Program-made: the position numbers and the translations under genes
Part shown: positions 20,486 through 27,276 of the stretch, one piece after another
Layout of the letters: the number at the start of each line of letters is the position of its first letter
Numbering within the stretch: the first letter of the stretch is position 1
The notes under the pieces: model-generated
The model's input: only the letters and a program-made list of their open reading frames with translations
Databases searched by the model: none
Told to the model about the DNA's origin: nothing
From: Methylosinus sp. LW4
Lineage (GTDB): Bacteria > Pseudomonadota > Alphaproteobacteria > Rhizobiales > Beijerinckiaceae
Assembly: GCF_000379125.1 (NCBI RefSeq)
Contig: NZ_KB900626.1
Location: 1,932,667-1,996,666, forward strand
Reading direction: 5' to 3'
Length of the DNA stretch: 64,000 nt

Positions 20486-21257
20486 CACCATGTCTCGTCC
20501 GATCGCCGACATCGACGACCTCAAGGAGCGAGTTCAGCGCTACCTGGACACCTCCAGCCGCGGTATCGAGGCCAAGGAGCTTGCCGAAAGGCTTCGAGAG
20601 GTCGGAGACGTCGCCATATTCGGCGGAATGTTGCGGGACTTCGCGCGCGGCTACGAACAGTCGTTCAATTCGGATATCGACTTGGTGGTCGACGCCACTC
20701 CCGAGCGGCTCGAATCTTTCCTAGTGGACTATAAGGTTCACCGAAATCGATTCGGCGGCTACCGTCTGCATGGTCGCGACACTCAATTCGACGTGTGGAC
20801 GTTACACAATACATGGGCGATTCGAGAGGGACTTGTTCAGGCCTGCGGCCTGAACGACCTGATAAATACGACATTCTTCGATTGCGATGCGATAGTCTAT
20901 ATCGTACATTCGAAGGAAATATATTGCCATTCGAATTTCGTCGAAAACATCAACAAAAGAACCGTCGATATTCTTTTGAAGGACAACCCGAATCTTCTGG
21001 GCGCGGTCGCTCGGACGCTACGCGCTCTCGTTGAGTGGCGAGCGGAATTGGGTCCAGAACTGACCAAATTTCTCGCGAAGAGTCTCGACGACCATTGTCT
21101 TTATGAAATTGAAAAAGCTCAAGTGCGTACCTATGGTCGGGTTGCCGTCGACAAAGACGAGTTGACCTCGCTCAAGATAAAGCTTCGCGATAATGATATC
21201 GACTTAGGAAAATTCAAACTTAACTATGTGGACGTCGTAAACGACGATCTGTTTTGA
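20478..21257 (+). CDS. Polymerase-beta-type nucleotidyltransferase, poly(A) polymerase/CCA-enzyme head-like
   Basis: A 259-residue protein with the nucleotidyltransferase signature: FGGMLRDF near residue 48 and the metal-binding pair in NSDIDLVVD near residue 64, followed by FGGYRLHGRDTQFDVWTL with a third acidic position. This GG...RD...DxD pattern is that of the poly(A)/CCA polymerase head domain, not the GS motif of CD-NTases. The RNA-binding body of CCA enzymes is missing; the rest is unrecognised. The GTG start overlaps the dGTPase stop; an ATG four codons later is possible. Its substrate is unknown; pairing with a dGTPase suggests nucleotide or RNA targeting in defence. It ends four bases from the convergent nitroreductase gene. 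Confidence 0.7.
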   Translation: MADTMSRPIADIDDLKERVQRYLDTSSRGIEAKELAERLREVGDVAIFGGMLRDFARGYEQSFNSDIDLVVDATPERLESFLVDYKVHRNRFGGYRLHGRDTQFDVWTLHNTWAIREGLVQACGLNDLINTTFFDCDAIVYIVHSKEIYCHSNFVENINKRTVDILLKDNPNLLGAVARTLRALVEWRAELGPELTKFLAKSLDDHCLYEIEKAQVRTYGRVAVDKDELTSLKIKLRDNDIDLGKFKLNYVDVVNDDLF

Positions 21258-21261
21258 GAGT

Positions 21262-21858
21262 CTACTCGACCAACTTCGAGATTTGAACACCGCCGGCGGC
21301 GCGAAAGCGGTCGACCGGCAAACCCAAGAGCGGGACCACGTCCTGCCCAACGAATCCGAGGGGGCAGGCACAGAGGTCGAGCCATTCGGCGCAGAGGCAC
21401 AGGGTAGCGATAAGGCAGCCGGCATCACGAAAGAGGAGCGTCTCGGCGTTCTCGTAGGCCGCAGATAGCTTGGCCCAATCTCCAATGAGCCGAAGCGTAC
21501 AGCCTCTTCGGGCGCCGAGGACAGCGACGACAGCCTCTATATTTTTGGCGTGAACCGCACAGCGGTCGGCGGGGAGCACCATGAATGCGTGCATTGCTGG
21601 ATCGTAGAGCCTCACGTCGGAGTCGTCATCGAGTATGCACGCGACGCCGACGGTTTGCAGTCCTCCAGAGGAGGGGCTGGCCGACCAGGCTATTGGAAGT
21701 CCAGCACGACCTTTGTCGGCAAATCCCCGATAGGCCATGGCGTGCCAGAGCAACTCGGCGACATCGCTCCAAACGACGGGGCCGCGAAGCGCTGAGCGTC
21801 GCCCCTGCAATACATCGTGAAATCCGCGATCCGGCCTCGGCTTCGGGCGATCGAGCAT
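21262..21858 (-). CDS. SagB-like nitroreductase-fold protein
   Basis: About 198 residues with similarity to the SagB/ThcOx-type FMN oxidoreductases: a GFHDVLQGRRSALRG start, the ASPSSGGLQTVGVACI substrate-loop motif near residue 60, VRLYDPAMHAFMVL, and a helix FRDAGCLIATLCLCAEW followed by CPLGFVG. In lantibiotic and streptolysin systems SagB enzymes oxidise azolines; in other operons they are uncharacterised. It is the last gene of the reverse-strand operon starting at 24886. No ATG, GTG or TTG lies between the QueC stop and codon 1; the chosen ATG has CGGGAA six bases upstream. Cofactor binding cannot be confirmed. Confidence 0.65.
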   Translation of the reverse strand: MLDRPKPRPDRGFHDVLQGRRSALRGPVVWSDVAELLWHAMAYRGFADKGRAGLPIAWSASPSSGGLQTVGVACILDDDSDVRLYDPAMHAFMVLPADRCAVHAKNIEAVVAVLGARRGCTLRLIGDWAKLSAAYENAETLLFRDAGCLIATLCLCAEWLDLCACPLGFVGQDVVPLLGLPVDRFRAAGGVQISKLVE

Positions 21859-21922
21859 CTCGATTTCCCGAACCTCAGGAATGTAAGGCTCCCACCTTAG
21901 CGGTGGATCCCGCGGAAAAGGT

Positions 21923-22516
21923 TCAGTGGGGTTCCCAGCCAAGGGCTTTCCATGTCCGATAATGTTTGACGCACCCCCGGCAGCCTCCGCAGGCGAAATT
22001 GCCGATATGGCAGGAATGCGCCCAACCGAGAACCTCACGGGGCACGCAAGACGTGCGTACCAATTCATCCGCCGTCATCGAAATCGCGGGAGCGCTCACC
22101 GTCAGTCCACCTTCCTGCATCCCCATCAGGCCGGAGATCCTCTCGATGAATTCCGGGCGCCCATCGGCGTGCTGACCGTCCGTCGCTAGCGCGCCTATCA
22201 TGAGATCGGTAACGCCCAGTCGCACTGCGGCCATGCCGGCCAGTGTCAGAATGAGTTGGTTTCTGAATGGCCACCATTCGGGAACGGGCGCCAAACTGAT
22301 GGGCGGAAGGCCTGCCATGTCTCCGGAGCCGAGGGAGGAACAATCGACGCGGACCACTTCGTGGCGAATGCCTATCGCCTCGCAAACAGATCGCCCGGCG
22401 GCCTCTTCGGCTGCGGCCGGCTTTTGGCCGTAGTCCACAAAAATGCAGACATCGGGCCTTTTCCACCATGCGATACTGATGGAATCCATGCCGCCGGAAA
22501 GAAGTAGACCGTTCAT
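21923..22516 (-). CDS. QueC-like PP-loop enzyme (7-cyano-7-deazaguanine synthase family)
   Basis: A 197-residue ATP-pyrophosphatase. The PP-loop SGGMDS is at residues 7-12; the QueC-specific segment ATDGQHADGRPEFIERI is near residue 115, and a four-cysteine zinc site CHIGNFACGGCRGC is near the C-terminus. Canonical QueC converts carboxydeazaguanine to preQ0 and is about 30 residues longer; no other queuosine gene is present here. QueC homologues in type IV CBASS operons have been reported to act outside tRNA modification. The ATG overlaps the preceding stop by four bases (ATGA), showing tight coupling with the deoxyribosyltransferase gene. Confidence 0.82.
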   Translation of the reverse strand: MNGLLLSGGMDSISIAWWKRPDVCIFVDYGQKPAAAEEAAGRSVCEAIGIRHEVVRVDCSSLGSGDMAGLPPISLAPVPEWWPFRNQLILTLAGMAAVRLGVTDLMIGALATDGQHADGRPEFIERISGLMGMQEGGLTVSAPAISMTADELVRTSCVPREVLGWAHSCHIGNFACGGCRGCVKHYRTWKALGWEPH

Positions 22517-23721
22517 GCGGGGGGCAAGCTCCAAATCGTGCGATAGAGAGCCGTAACGAAATCGTCGACCACATCGCTTCCAGATCCGACAACCATCTTC
22601 AGATCCTCGGCGGTCACATTCTGTGCGAAGGCGACCACGGGCAAGCCAAGCTTGCGCGCATAGCCGACTTCGAAAAGCGTGCCGGGATCGCGACCGTTCA
22701 GGATCGCGAAGACGACATCCGCCGTCTCCAACCCAGCGAGATCACGAGGCGCCACGAGATCGGCGAGCCCCGGGCCGACATCGTGTATCGGCGAGAACAC
22801 GTCCGCGCCAAGGTCACGGAGAAGCGTTCTGGTTTCCTCGACCAGCCATCGCTGACCAAGATCGAAGAACGGAGCCGCGAGATAGACCCGCCCAGATCCC
22901 GGGGTGACGGGAGGATGATCTCGGCGCATGAGTTCGTCGAAATCAGGTCCCGGCAGCGATCTGGTTTCGCAATAGCACGCGGTGGCTCTGGATGCCGCTT
23001 CGGCGGCGATGAACGGATCCAGCCCTTCACAGCCCCAATAGGCCGCAAATGTGGACGAGAAGACGTCACCAGAACCGAGCTTCCACACGAATTTCGTTTT
23101 GTAAGCCGGGATGATTCTCGTCTCTTTCTTCGTAACGACCAGTGCGCCTCGTCCACCCATTTTGATGATAACGACCTCGGCCTCACCGGTGTCCAACAGC
23201 GAAGCGGCGGCTTCGTCGGGTTTTACCTTCCCGGTCATCGACAGCGCTTCCGACTGGTTCATGACCACGGCCAGACGTTCCGCCGAGGAACCGTTGGCGC
23301 CGAAACGCGCTGCGCCGAATGCCGACTGTGGATCGAAAACAGCAATGTCGGCGTGAACTATCGCGTCGCCTTCGAGCATCCCGTATCGCAAAACGACATC
23401 GTCGTTCACGGTGATTGGCTCGTGAATATGCATCCGAGTTGGAGGAGGAATAATTTTTGGCGTCGACAACGAGTGCAGGTAGTGGAATGCCACTCCATGG
23501 CGCGCGTCGAAGGCGAGCAACTTCGCTTCGCATTCCCCCGCCAAACGCTCCGCCTCCGCATGGTATCGAGGGAAGACGAAGGACGCGAGAGTGAGCTGCC
23601 CTTGGACGATATGTGCTACGGCCTGCGCGGCGCGCCCTCCCGACCCCATGACGACATGCCAAGGCGCCTGGATACAGTGCTCGAGGTATATCCCGCCGAC
23701 GATCGTGAAGTTCCTCGTCAC
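22513..23721 (-). CDS. PfkB-like sugar kinase fused to nucleoside 2-deoxyribosyltransferase
   Basis: A 402-residue two-domain protein. Residues 1-255 resemble ribokinase/PfkB kinases, ending in the anion-hole motif KLGSGDVFSSTFAAYWG (near residue 215; the family norm is GAGD). Residues 278-400 are a nucleoside 2-deoxyribosyltransferase-like Rossmann domain: GRVYLAAPFFDLGQ, ADVVFAILNGRDPGTLFEVG with the presumed nucleophile Glu351, and LPVVAFAQN. Together they could phosphorylate a nucleoside and exchange its base or cleave it. The GTG start overlaps the upstream stop by four bases. Similar enzymes occur in predicted nucleotide-conflict operons; the substrate here is unknown. Confidence 0.8.
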   Translation of the reverse strand: MTRNFTIVGGIYLEHCIQAPWHVVMGSGGRAAQAVAHIVQGQLTLASFVFPRYHAEAERLAGECEAKLLAFDARHGVAFHYLHSLSTPKIIPPPTRMHIHEPITVNDDVVLRYGMLEGDAIVHADIAVFDPQSAFGAARFGANGSSAERLAVVMNQSEALSMTGKVKPDEAAASLLDTGEAEVVIIKMGGRGALVVTKKETRIIPAYKTKFVWKLGSGDVFSSTFAAYWGCEGLDPFIAAEAASRATACYCETRSLPGPDFDELMRRDHPPVTPGSGRVYLAAPFFDLGQRWLVEETRTLLRDLGADVFSPIHDVGPGLADLVAPRDLAGLETADVVFAILNGRDPGTLFEVGYARKLGLPVVAFAQNVTAEDLKMVVGSGSDVVDDFVTALYRTIWSLPPA

Positions 23722-24071
23722 GCCGGGTCCACCAGCACGCTGTAAACACCGCCGGAAATGTGCGTGACGGTCGCCTTATACTTGATGCCCTTATTCTTGA
23801 TGCAGTCGATCAGTTCAAGATAGCCGACGAAGGTCAGCGATCCCCCCACCGCCCCACTGGAATCCTTGACTACTAAGACAGGGGCACGCCCGGCGTTTTG
23901 AATGTCCACCTCTAGGATGGAGCCGACAGCTAACGAGCCGAGAACGCTCGCCTTCGGGCTGTTGATCGGGCCAGAACGGGCAACGAGACAAGGATCAAGA
24001 CTTCCACCGCTCTTGCCGTTCACCCCGATTGAGCTGGAGTAATCGTCACGATCACCACCGGTTCCCGTCAT
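23718..24071 (-). CDS. Small protein of unknown function in the nucleobase operon
   Basis: 117 residues starting MTGTGGDRDDYSSS, with a Gly/Ser-rich, probably flexible N-terminus. A beta-rich body follows from about residue 40 (VLGSLAVGSILEVDIQ, then APVLVVKDSSGAVGGSLTF) and a conserved-looking end YKATVTHISGGVYSVLVD. I recognise no family. Both its start (ATGA with the glycosylase gene) and its stop (GTGA with the kinase/transferase gene) overlap neighbours by four bases, so it is certainly part of the operon. It may be a substrate, acceptor or adaptor for the surrounding enzymes, by analogy with QueC-linked protein conjugation, but nothing in the sequence proves this. Confidence 0.7.
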   Translation of the reverse strand: MTGTGGDRDDYSSSIGVNGKSGGSLDPCLVARSGPINSPKASVLGSLAVGSILEVDIQNAGRAPVLVVKDSSGAVGGSLTFVGYLELIDCIKNKGIKYKATVTHISGGVYSVLVDPA

Positions 24072-24886
24072 GCAATGCTCTCCTGAAATAATGCCTCTCC
24101 AAAGAGAGGGAGATCGAGTTGTTTCGAAGGTAGTGAATAATCCAAATGGCGCAAGAGCGGCTTGCTGATTTTTCTCATAGTTGCCCACATTATTGCATCC
24201 ATGACAGACGCCCGCACGCATGCCGCCATGCAGAAGTCGAGAAACTTCCGCTCAAGCACGAAATAATTCCTCGAAGGATCAGAGTTCCGGCCGAATACGT
24301 TCATCATCACGCACGCCCTGACGATGTGAACATCCAATATCGCCACCTCGTCGCTGGCTCGCCGGTTGCGGACGATCCATGACGCTGTCTTCGGACCGAT
24401 GCCAGGGAGCCGTCGAAGAGCTTCCCGTAACTCGACATCGGACAACGCCGTTTCGTTGATCGCGGAAAGATCTTCCAGCGCCGCAGCTACATACGCGGCC
24501 CTCTGCCTAGCGAAGCGATAACGGACGGACCGGCCGTTCACCTCCAACGGTTCGCGAAGGAGATCTTCCAAGCCGCTTCGCGTTAGAGGAATCTCTCTGG
24601 CGGAGTCTATTTCCTTCAGAACACGGGCGGCGGCGGCAAGGCCGACTTCTGCGGGAATCCCGTAACCGCCGAGCAGGCAGATCGTCACCTCTTCGACGAG
24701 GGAAGATCCGAGACGAAAGTTTCGCGCATCGTCATTGCATGACAGCCAAGCCTGACTGACCCAAAAAGCCGGCGTCAAAGGATGCTCGAAGGCTCCCCAC
24801 CGGACACCGTCGAGGAGCACGACATCCGGGTCTGGAAGGTCGAGAAATTCGTATTTGCCCGAGAATTCACCGATGACCCGTTGCAT
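24068..24886 (-). CDS. OGG-like HhH-GPD DNA glycosylase/lyase family protein
   Basis: A 272-residue helix-hairpin-helix glycosylase relative. The HhH motif RRLPGIGPKTASWIVRN spans about residues 158-174 with the expected catalytic lysine Lys166, and the catalytic aspartate lies in VAILDVHIVRAC (Asp185). Upstream helices fit the family; no iron-sulfur cluster cysteines are seen. Housekeeping OGG enzymes excise oxidised guanine; OGG-like genes also occur as accessory genes of type IV CBASS. It is the first gene of the five-gene reverse-strand operon, divergent from the XRE regulator. The ATG giving MQRVIGEFSGKYEF is chosen because upstream codons overlap the divergent gene. Confidence 0.8.
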   Translation of the reverse strand: MQRVIGEFSGKYEFLDLPDPDVVLLDGVRWGAFEHPLTPAFWVSQAWLSCNDDARNFRLGSSLVEEVTICLLGGYGIPAEVGLAAAARVLKEIDSAREIPLTRSGLEDLLREPLEVNGRSVRYRFARQRAAYVAAALEDLSAINETALSDVELREALRRLPGIGPKTASWIVRNRRASDEVAILDVHIVRACVMMNVFGRNSDPSRNYFVLERKFLDFCMAACVRASVMDAIMWATMRKISKPLLRHLDYSLPSKQLDLPLFGEALFQESIA

Positions 24887-24942
24887 GGCGGCGCATCCAA
24901 TGTATTTTATGTAATTTATAGCCAGCGGATAGGCGAGCGTCA
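24887..24942. promoter_or_regulatory. Divergent AT-rich promoter region between the operon and its XRE regulator
   Basis: This 56-base gap is much AT-richer than its surroundings (TGTATTTTATGTAATTTATA, 24901-24920). It lies between the starts of the OGG-like gene and the XRE gene. TATAAATTA on the reverse strand could be a -10 region for the operon. Any XRE operator should lie here, but no clear palindrome is evident. Confidence 0.45.
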
Positions 24943-25254
24943 ATGGGCCCTCACGACATCGTTGCAGCGGTAGCGGACAGGATGGAAGTCCTGCGTACAA
25001 CCCAGGCCGCGGTCGCGAAGTCCTGTGGACTGTCGCAGCCGCACCTAAGCAGAGTACTGCAAAACAAGGTTAAAATCGCACGCAAGACGGAACGCCGTCT
25101 GAAGGAATGGCTCGAAAGCCATCCGAAGGAAGATGCGGACATCAGCCTCGATATCGTCACGGCGATCGCAGCACGGCTCCCGGAACTGCCGGAAAACAGA
25201 AAAATGCAAATTATATATTTATTGAGAGCCGTTCACCGCTTGATGGACGATTGA
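24943..25254 (+). CDS. XRE-family helix-turn-helix regulator
   Basis: A 103-residue DNA-binding protein. The HTH is near residues 17-45 (TTQAAVAKSCGLSQPHLSRV, then LQNKVKIARKTERRL). The C-terminal part is short and helical with no ligand domain. AGGCGAG precedes the ATG. It reads away from the five-gene nucleobase operon with only 56 bases between the two starts, so it most likely regulates that operon. Regulators of this kind commonly keep defence operons silent until infection; whether it represses or activates here is not visible. Confidence 0.75.
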   Translation: MGPHDIVAAVADRMEVLRTTQAAVAKSCGLSQPHLSRVLQNKVKIARKTERRLKEWLESHPKEDADISLDIVTAIAARLPELPENRKMQIIYLLRAVHRLMDD

Positions 25255-25775
25255 CGGCAAGGAGCACAGTTGTCGAATTCCAGAAGCGGATCACGAGTCC
25301 ACTTGACTCGTTCACCCTTCGTTCGTTATATCGCACCCATGACCACCGCACCGACCATGCACGAACGCGAAAGCCTCGAACGGGCGCCCGAAGGCGCCCC
25401 GCCGACCGCGTTCGTCCCCACGTGGCCGGTCGTCTGAAAGGCGTCGGGGATCGTCTCGAGTGAGCGTTCCCCATGTCCTATTTCCAAATTCTCATATCGA
25501 TGATCCCCGCCGGCGCGGTCGCGCGCGCGGACTTGTTCGTCGTCCCGGCGACCTCCCTCCCCGCCCCTGAATATTCGGAACGCCGGCCCGTGTCCGCCGA
25601 ACGCGCATAGGCCGCGACGGCGCACGGGCTGCTCCACCTCATCGCGATCCAGAACCGCGCGACTCGGCGCGGCGTGGACGATTTTTCCGTTGCGGACCAA
25701 CGGCCCCCGGATTCGAAGCCCTTTTTCATCGGCGACAAGACGCGGCGGGACCGCGCCGTTTCAAGGAGAACGATC
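25255..25775. other. 521-base stretch without a convincing gene; composition boundary
   Basis: GC content rises sharply near 25320, marking the change from AT-richer cargo to the GC-rich tns module. A perfect seven-base inverted repeat, ACGAGTC-CACTT-GACTCGT, lies at 25293-25311 close to this boundary. A 45-codon open frame at 25473-25610 (start MSYFQILISMIPAG) has only a weak ribosome site, so I do not call it a gene. Confidence 0.4.
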
Positions 25776-26012
25776 ATGACCAGCGAGGATCTGTTCGACG
25801 AGGTTTTTGCGCGGCTGTTCCAGATCAGGAGCGAGGTGGACGACGCGACGTTCCGCGCCGCCGCCGGCGCCGCGCTCGTCGCCATTGGGCGAACGGTTCT
25901 CGACGAGGCGGAAAAGCGCGCGGCCCGCAAGGCGCCCGGTGTCGTCGTCCGCTTCCCGTTGTCGCGCGCGATCCGCTCGATGGCTTCGAGCGATGACAGC
26001 CGATCGGCGTGA
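25776..26012 (+). CDS. Small hypothetical protein upstream of the tns genes
   Basis: 78 residues, beginning MTSEDLFDEVFARLFQIRSE and mostly helical and acidic at the N-terminus, then basic (AEKRAARKA). AAGGAG seven bases before the ATG gives good support for translation even though no homology is recognised. It is transcribed toward tnsA but a tandem-repeat region of about 500 bases intervenes. It lies in the GC-rich part of the element. Role in transposition or cargo unknown. Confidence 0.5.
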   Translation: MTSEDLFDEVFARLFQIRSEVDDATFRAAAGAALVAIGRTVLDEAEKRAARKAPGVVVRFPLSRAIRSMASSDDSRSA

Positions 26013-26211
26013 ATCGACCGCCGACGAAATTTTTTCGTCGCACTGAATTTTCGGGGATTCGATTCTTTCTACGATCGGAGTCACCGTCCGTCCGATGGAG
26101 GACGAGGACGACGAGAATCCTCCTGAAACGTTGAGCGCCCCGGGGAAACCCCGAGGCGCCGAAAACCGCCGACCGGCCAAGGCCTGAGAAACCACCGGGC
26201 GGCTCTTCAAC

Positions 26212-26437
26212 CTCGACGACGCATTCGCGTCGCCGGGGGAAACCGGCGCTTTCGCGCCGACAACGACGACGCCTTCGCGCCGCCGAGAACAACGGCGCTT
26301 TTGCGCCGATAACGACGGCGCCTTCGCGTCGCCGAGAAAAACCGGCGCTTTTGCGCCGATAACGACGGCGCTTTCGCGTCGTCGAGAAAAACCGGCGCTT
26401 TCGCGCCGATAACGACGGCGCTTTCGCGTCGGCGATC
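26212..26437. repeat. Tandem array, about 4.5 copies of a 50-bp unit, upstream of tnsA
   Basis: Units start near 26212, 26262, 26311, 26361 and 26411 with a 49-50 base period. Each contains a small hairpin GGCGC-TTTT-GCGCC (or TTTC loop) and a second weaker one, CGACGGCGCTTTCGCGTCG. Units 3 and 4 are nearly identical; the outer ones are degraded. There are no spacers, so this is not a CRISPR array. It lies 90 bases before tnsA, within a 514-base gap that has no gene. It may be a transposase-binding or regulatory region, or a simple satellite. Confidence 0.85.
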
Positions 26438-26526
26438 GGAGGATTCTGCCCCGTCTCCCGGAAAGGAGCAAGCGGGACCGGAAAATTCTTCGGCGCCGCG
26501 CGGTCGCGCCCCAGAACGTGGGCCGT

Positions 26527-27276
26527 ATGATGACCGACAAGAATTCCGACGGCGCCGCCGTCTACACGCCGCGCTTCGTCGACAGTCCGCTGCACAGGCG
26601 CGACGCCGTCCACCGCGCGGTCGACTGGATCTCCGAGGAGTTCCCCTCCGCGAAGCCGGCGATGAACTACCGCATGGTCCGCTGCGACGGAACGCTGTCC
26701 AGCGACTTCGTCGTCCTGATGGAGAACGACCCGAGCGTCGTGGAGTATTGGGAGAAGCCCGCGTCTTTCCGGTGGAAGGACGACAAGGGCAAGCGGCGCA
26801 ATTACACGCCCGACTTCGCGGTCGTCCTCGCCGACGGACGTTGGATCGCCGTCGAGGTGATGCCGATGACGCTCGTCGGGAGGACGCGGTTCCTGTCCAA
26901 GGCGCCCTTCATTCGGACCGCCGCGCTCGACGCCGGCTACGACGGCTTCGAGCTTTGGACCGACAGGGAGATTTCCGTCCAGCCGAAGCTCGCCAAACGC
27001 CTCGCTGCTCGCCGGCGCGCGCACCTTCGTCGCCGACGAGGCGGCGCTCCACAGCATGCGCGTGGTCGTTCGAGAACTGGGCGGCCGCGCCTGCGTGCGC
27101 GACCTGAGGCGGCTCTCCGGACTCGGCGACCGGGCGTTTCGCGCCGTGGCGCGCCTCGTCGCCTTCGGCGAGCTCCGCATGGTCCACGACGACGTCCTGC
27201 TCGACGACCACGCCTTCGTCGAGATTCCCCCGCGCTGAAACCGCTCCACGCCCGACCGAGGCGGACACGACAATGA
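26527..27276 (+). CDS. tnsA: TnsA-like transposon endonuclease, frameshifted after the catalytic domain
   Basis: The first ~158 residues match the N-terminal endonuclease domain of TnsA, which cuts the 5' strands at transposon ends in Tn7: ENDPSVVEYWEKPASFRW, then NYTPDFAVVLADG and WIAVEVMPM. The usual active-site lysine in VEVK is methionine here (codon ATG at 26863-26865), and the glutamate expected in the SLE.DF-type motif is serine (TLSSDF), so nuclease activity is doubtful. After about position 27000 the frame becomes arginine-rich nonsense, while the frame one base on encodes a sensible winged-helix segment. The reading frame as given ends overlapping the tnsB start by four bases. Confidence 0.7.
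   Translation: MMTDKNSDGAAVYTPRFVDSPLHRRDAVHRAVDWISEEFPSAKPAMNYRMVRCDGTLSSDFVVLMENDPSVVEYWEKPASFRWKDDKGKRRNYTPDFAVVLADGRWIAVEVMPMTLVGRTRFLSKAPFIRTAALDAGYDGFELWTDREISVQPKLAKRLAARRRAHLRRRRGGAPQHARGRSRTGRPRLRARPEAALRTRRPGVSRRGAPRRLRRAPHGPRRRPARRPRLRRDSPALKPLHARPRRTRQ
27005..27238 (+). pseudogene. Displaced C-terminal winged-helix part of TnsA (plus-one frame)
   Basis: In the frame one base later than the tnsA start, translation gives LLAGARTFVADEAALHSMRV followed by a winged-helix pattern (VRDLRRLSGLGDRAFRAVAR). It stops at 27238. This is the expected TnsA C-terminal domain, which contacts TnsC. A single extra base near 27000-27005 would explain the split. Alternatives are a sequencing error, a programmed +1 frameshift, or separate translation from the ATG at 27056. 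Confidence 0.55.

Noticed and set aside
19028..24886. Complete type IV CBASS or a 7-deazaguanine DNA-modification (dpd) cluster
   Set aside because: The nucleotidyltransferase has the poly(A)/CCA pattern rather than the CD-NTase GS motif, and no TGT/DpdA-like gene or CBASS effector was recognised.
25326..25930. Reverse-strand open frames in the gap before the tns genes
   Set aside because: No ribosome sites, no family similarity, and they overlap the better-supported 78-codon forward gene.
26212..26437. CRISPR array
   Set aside because: Repeat units are contiguous with no unique spacers, and no cas genes are present.
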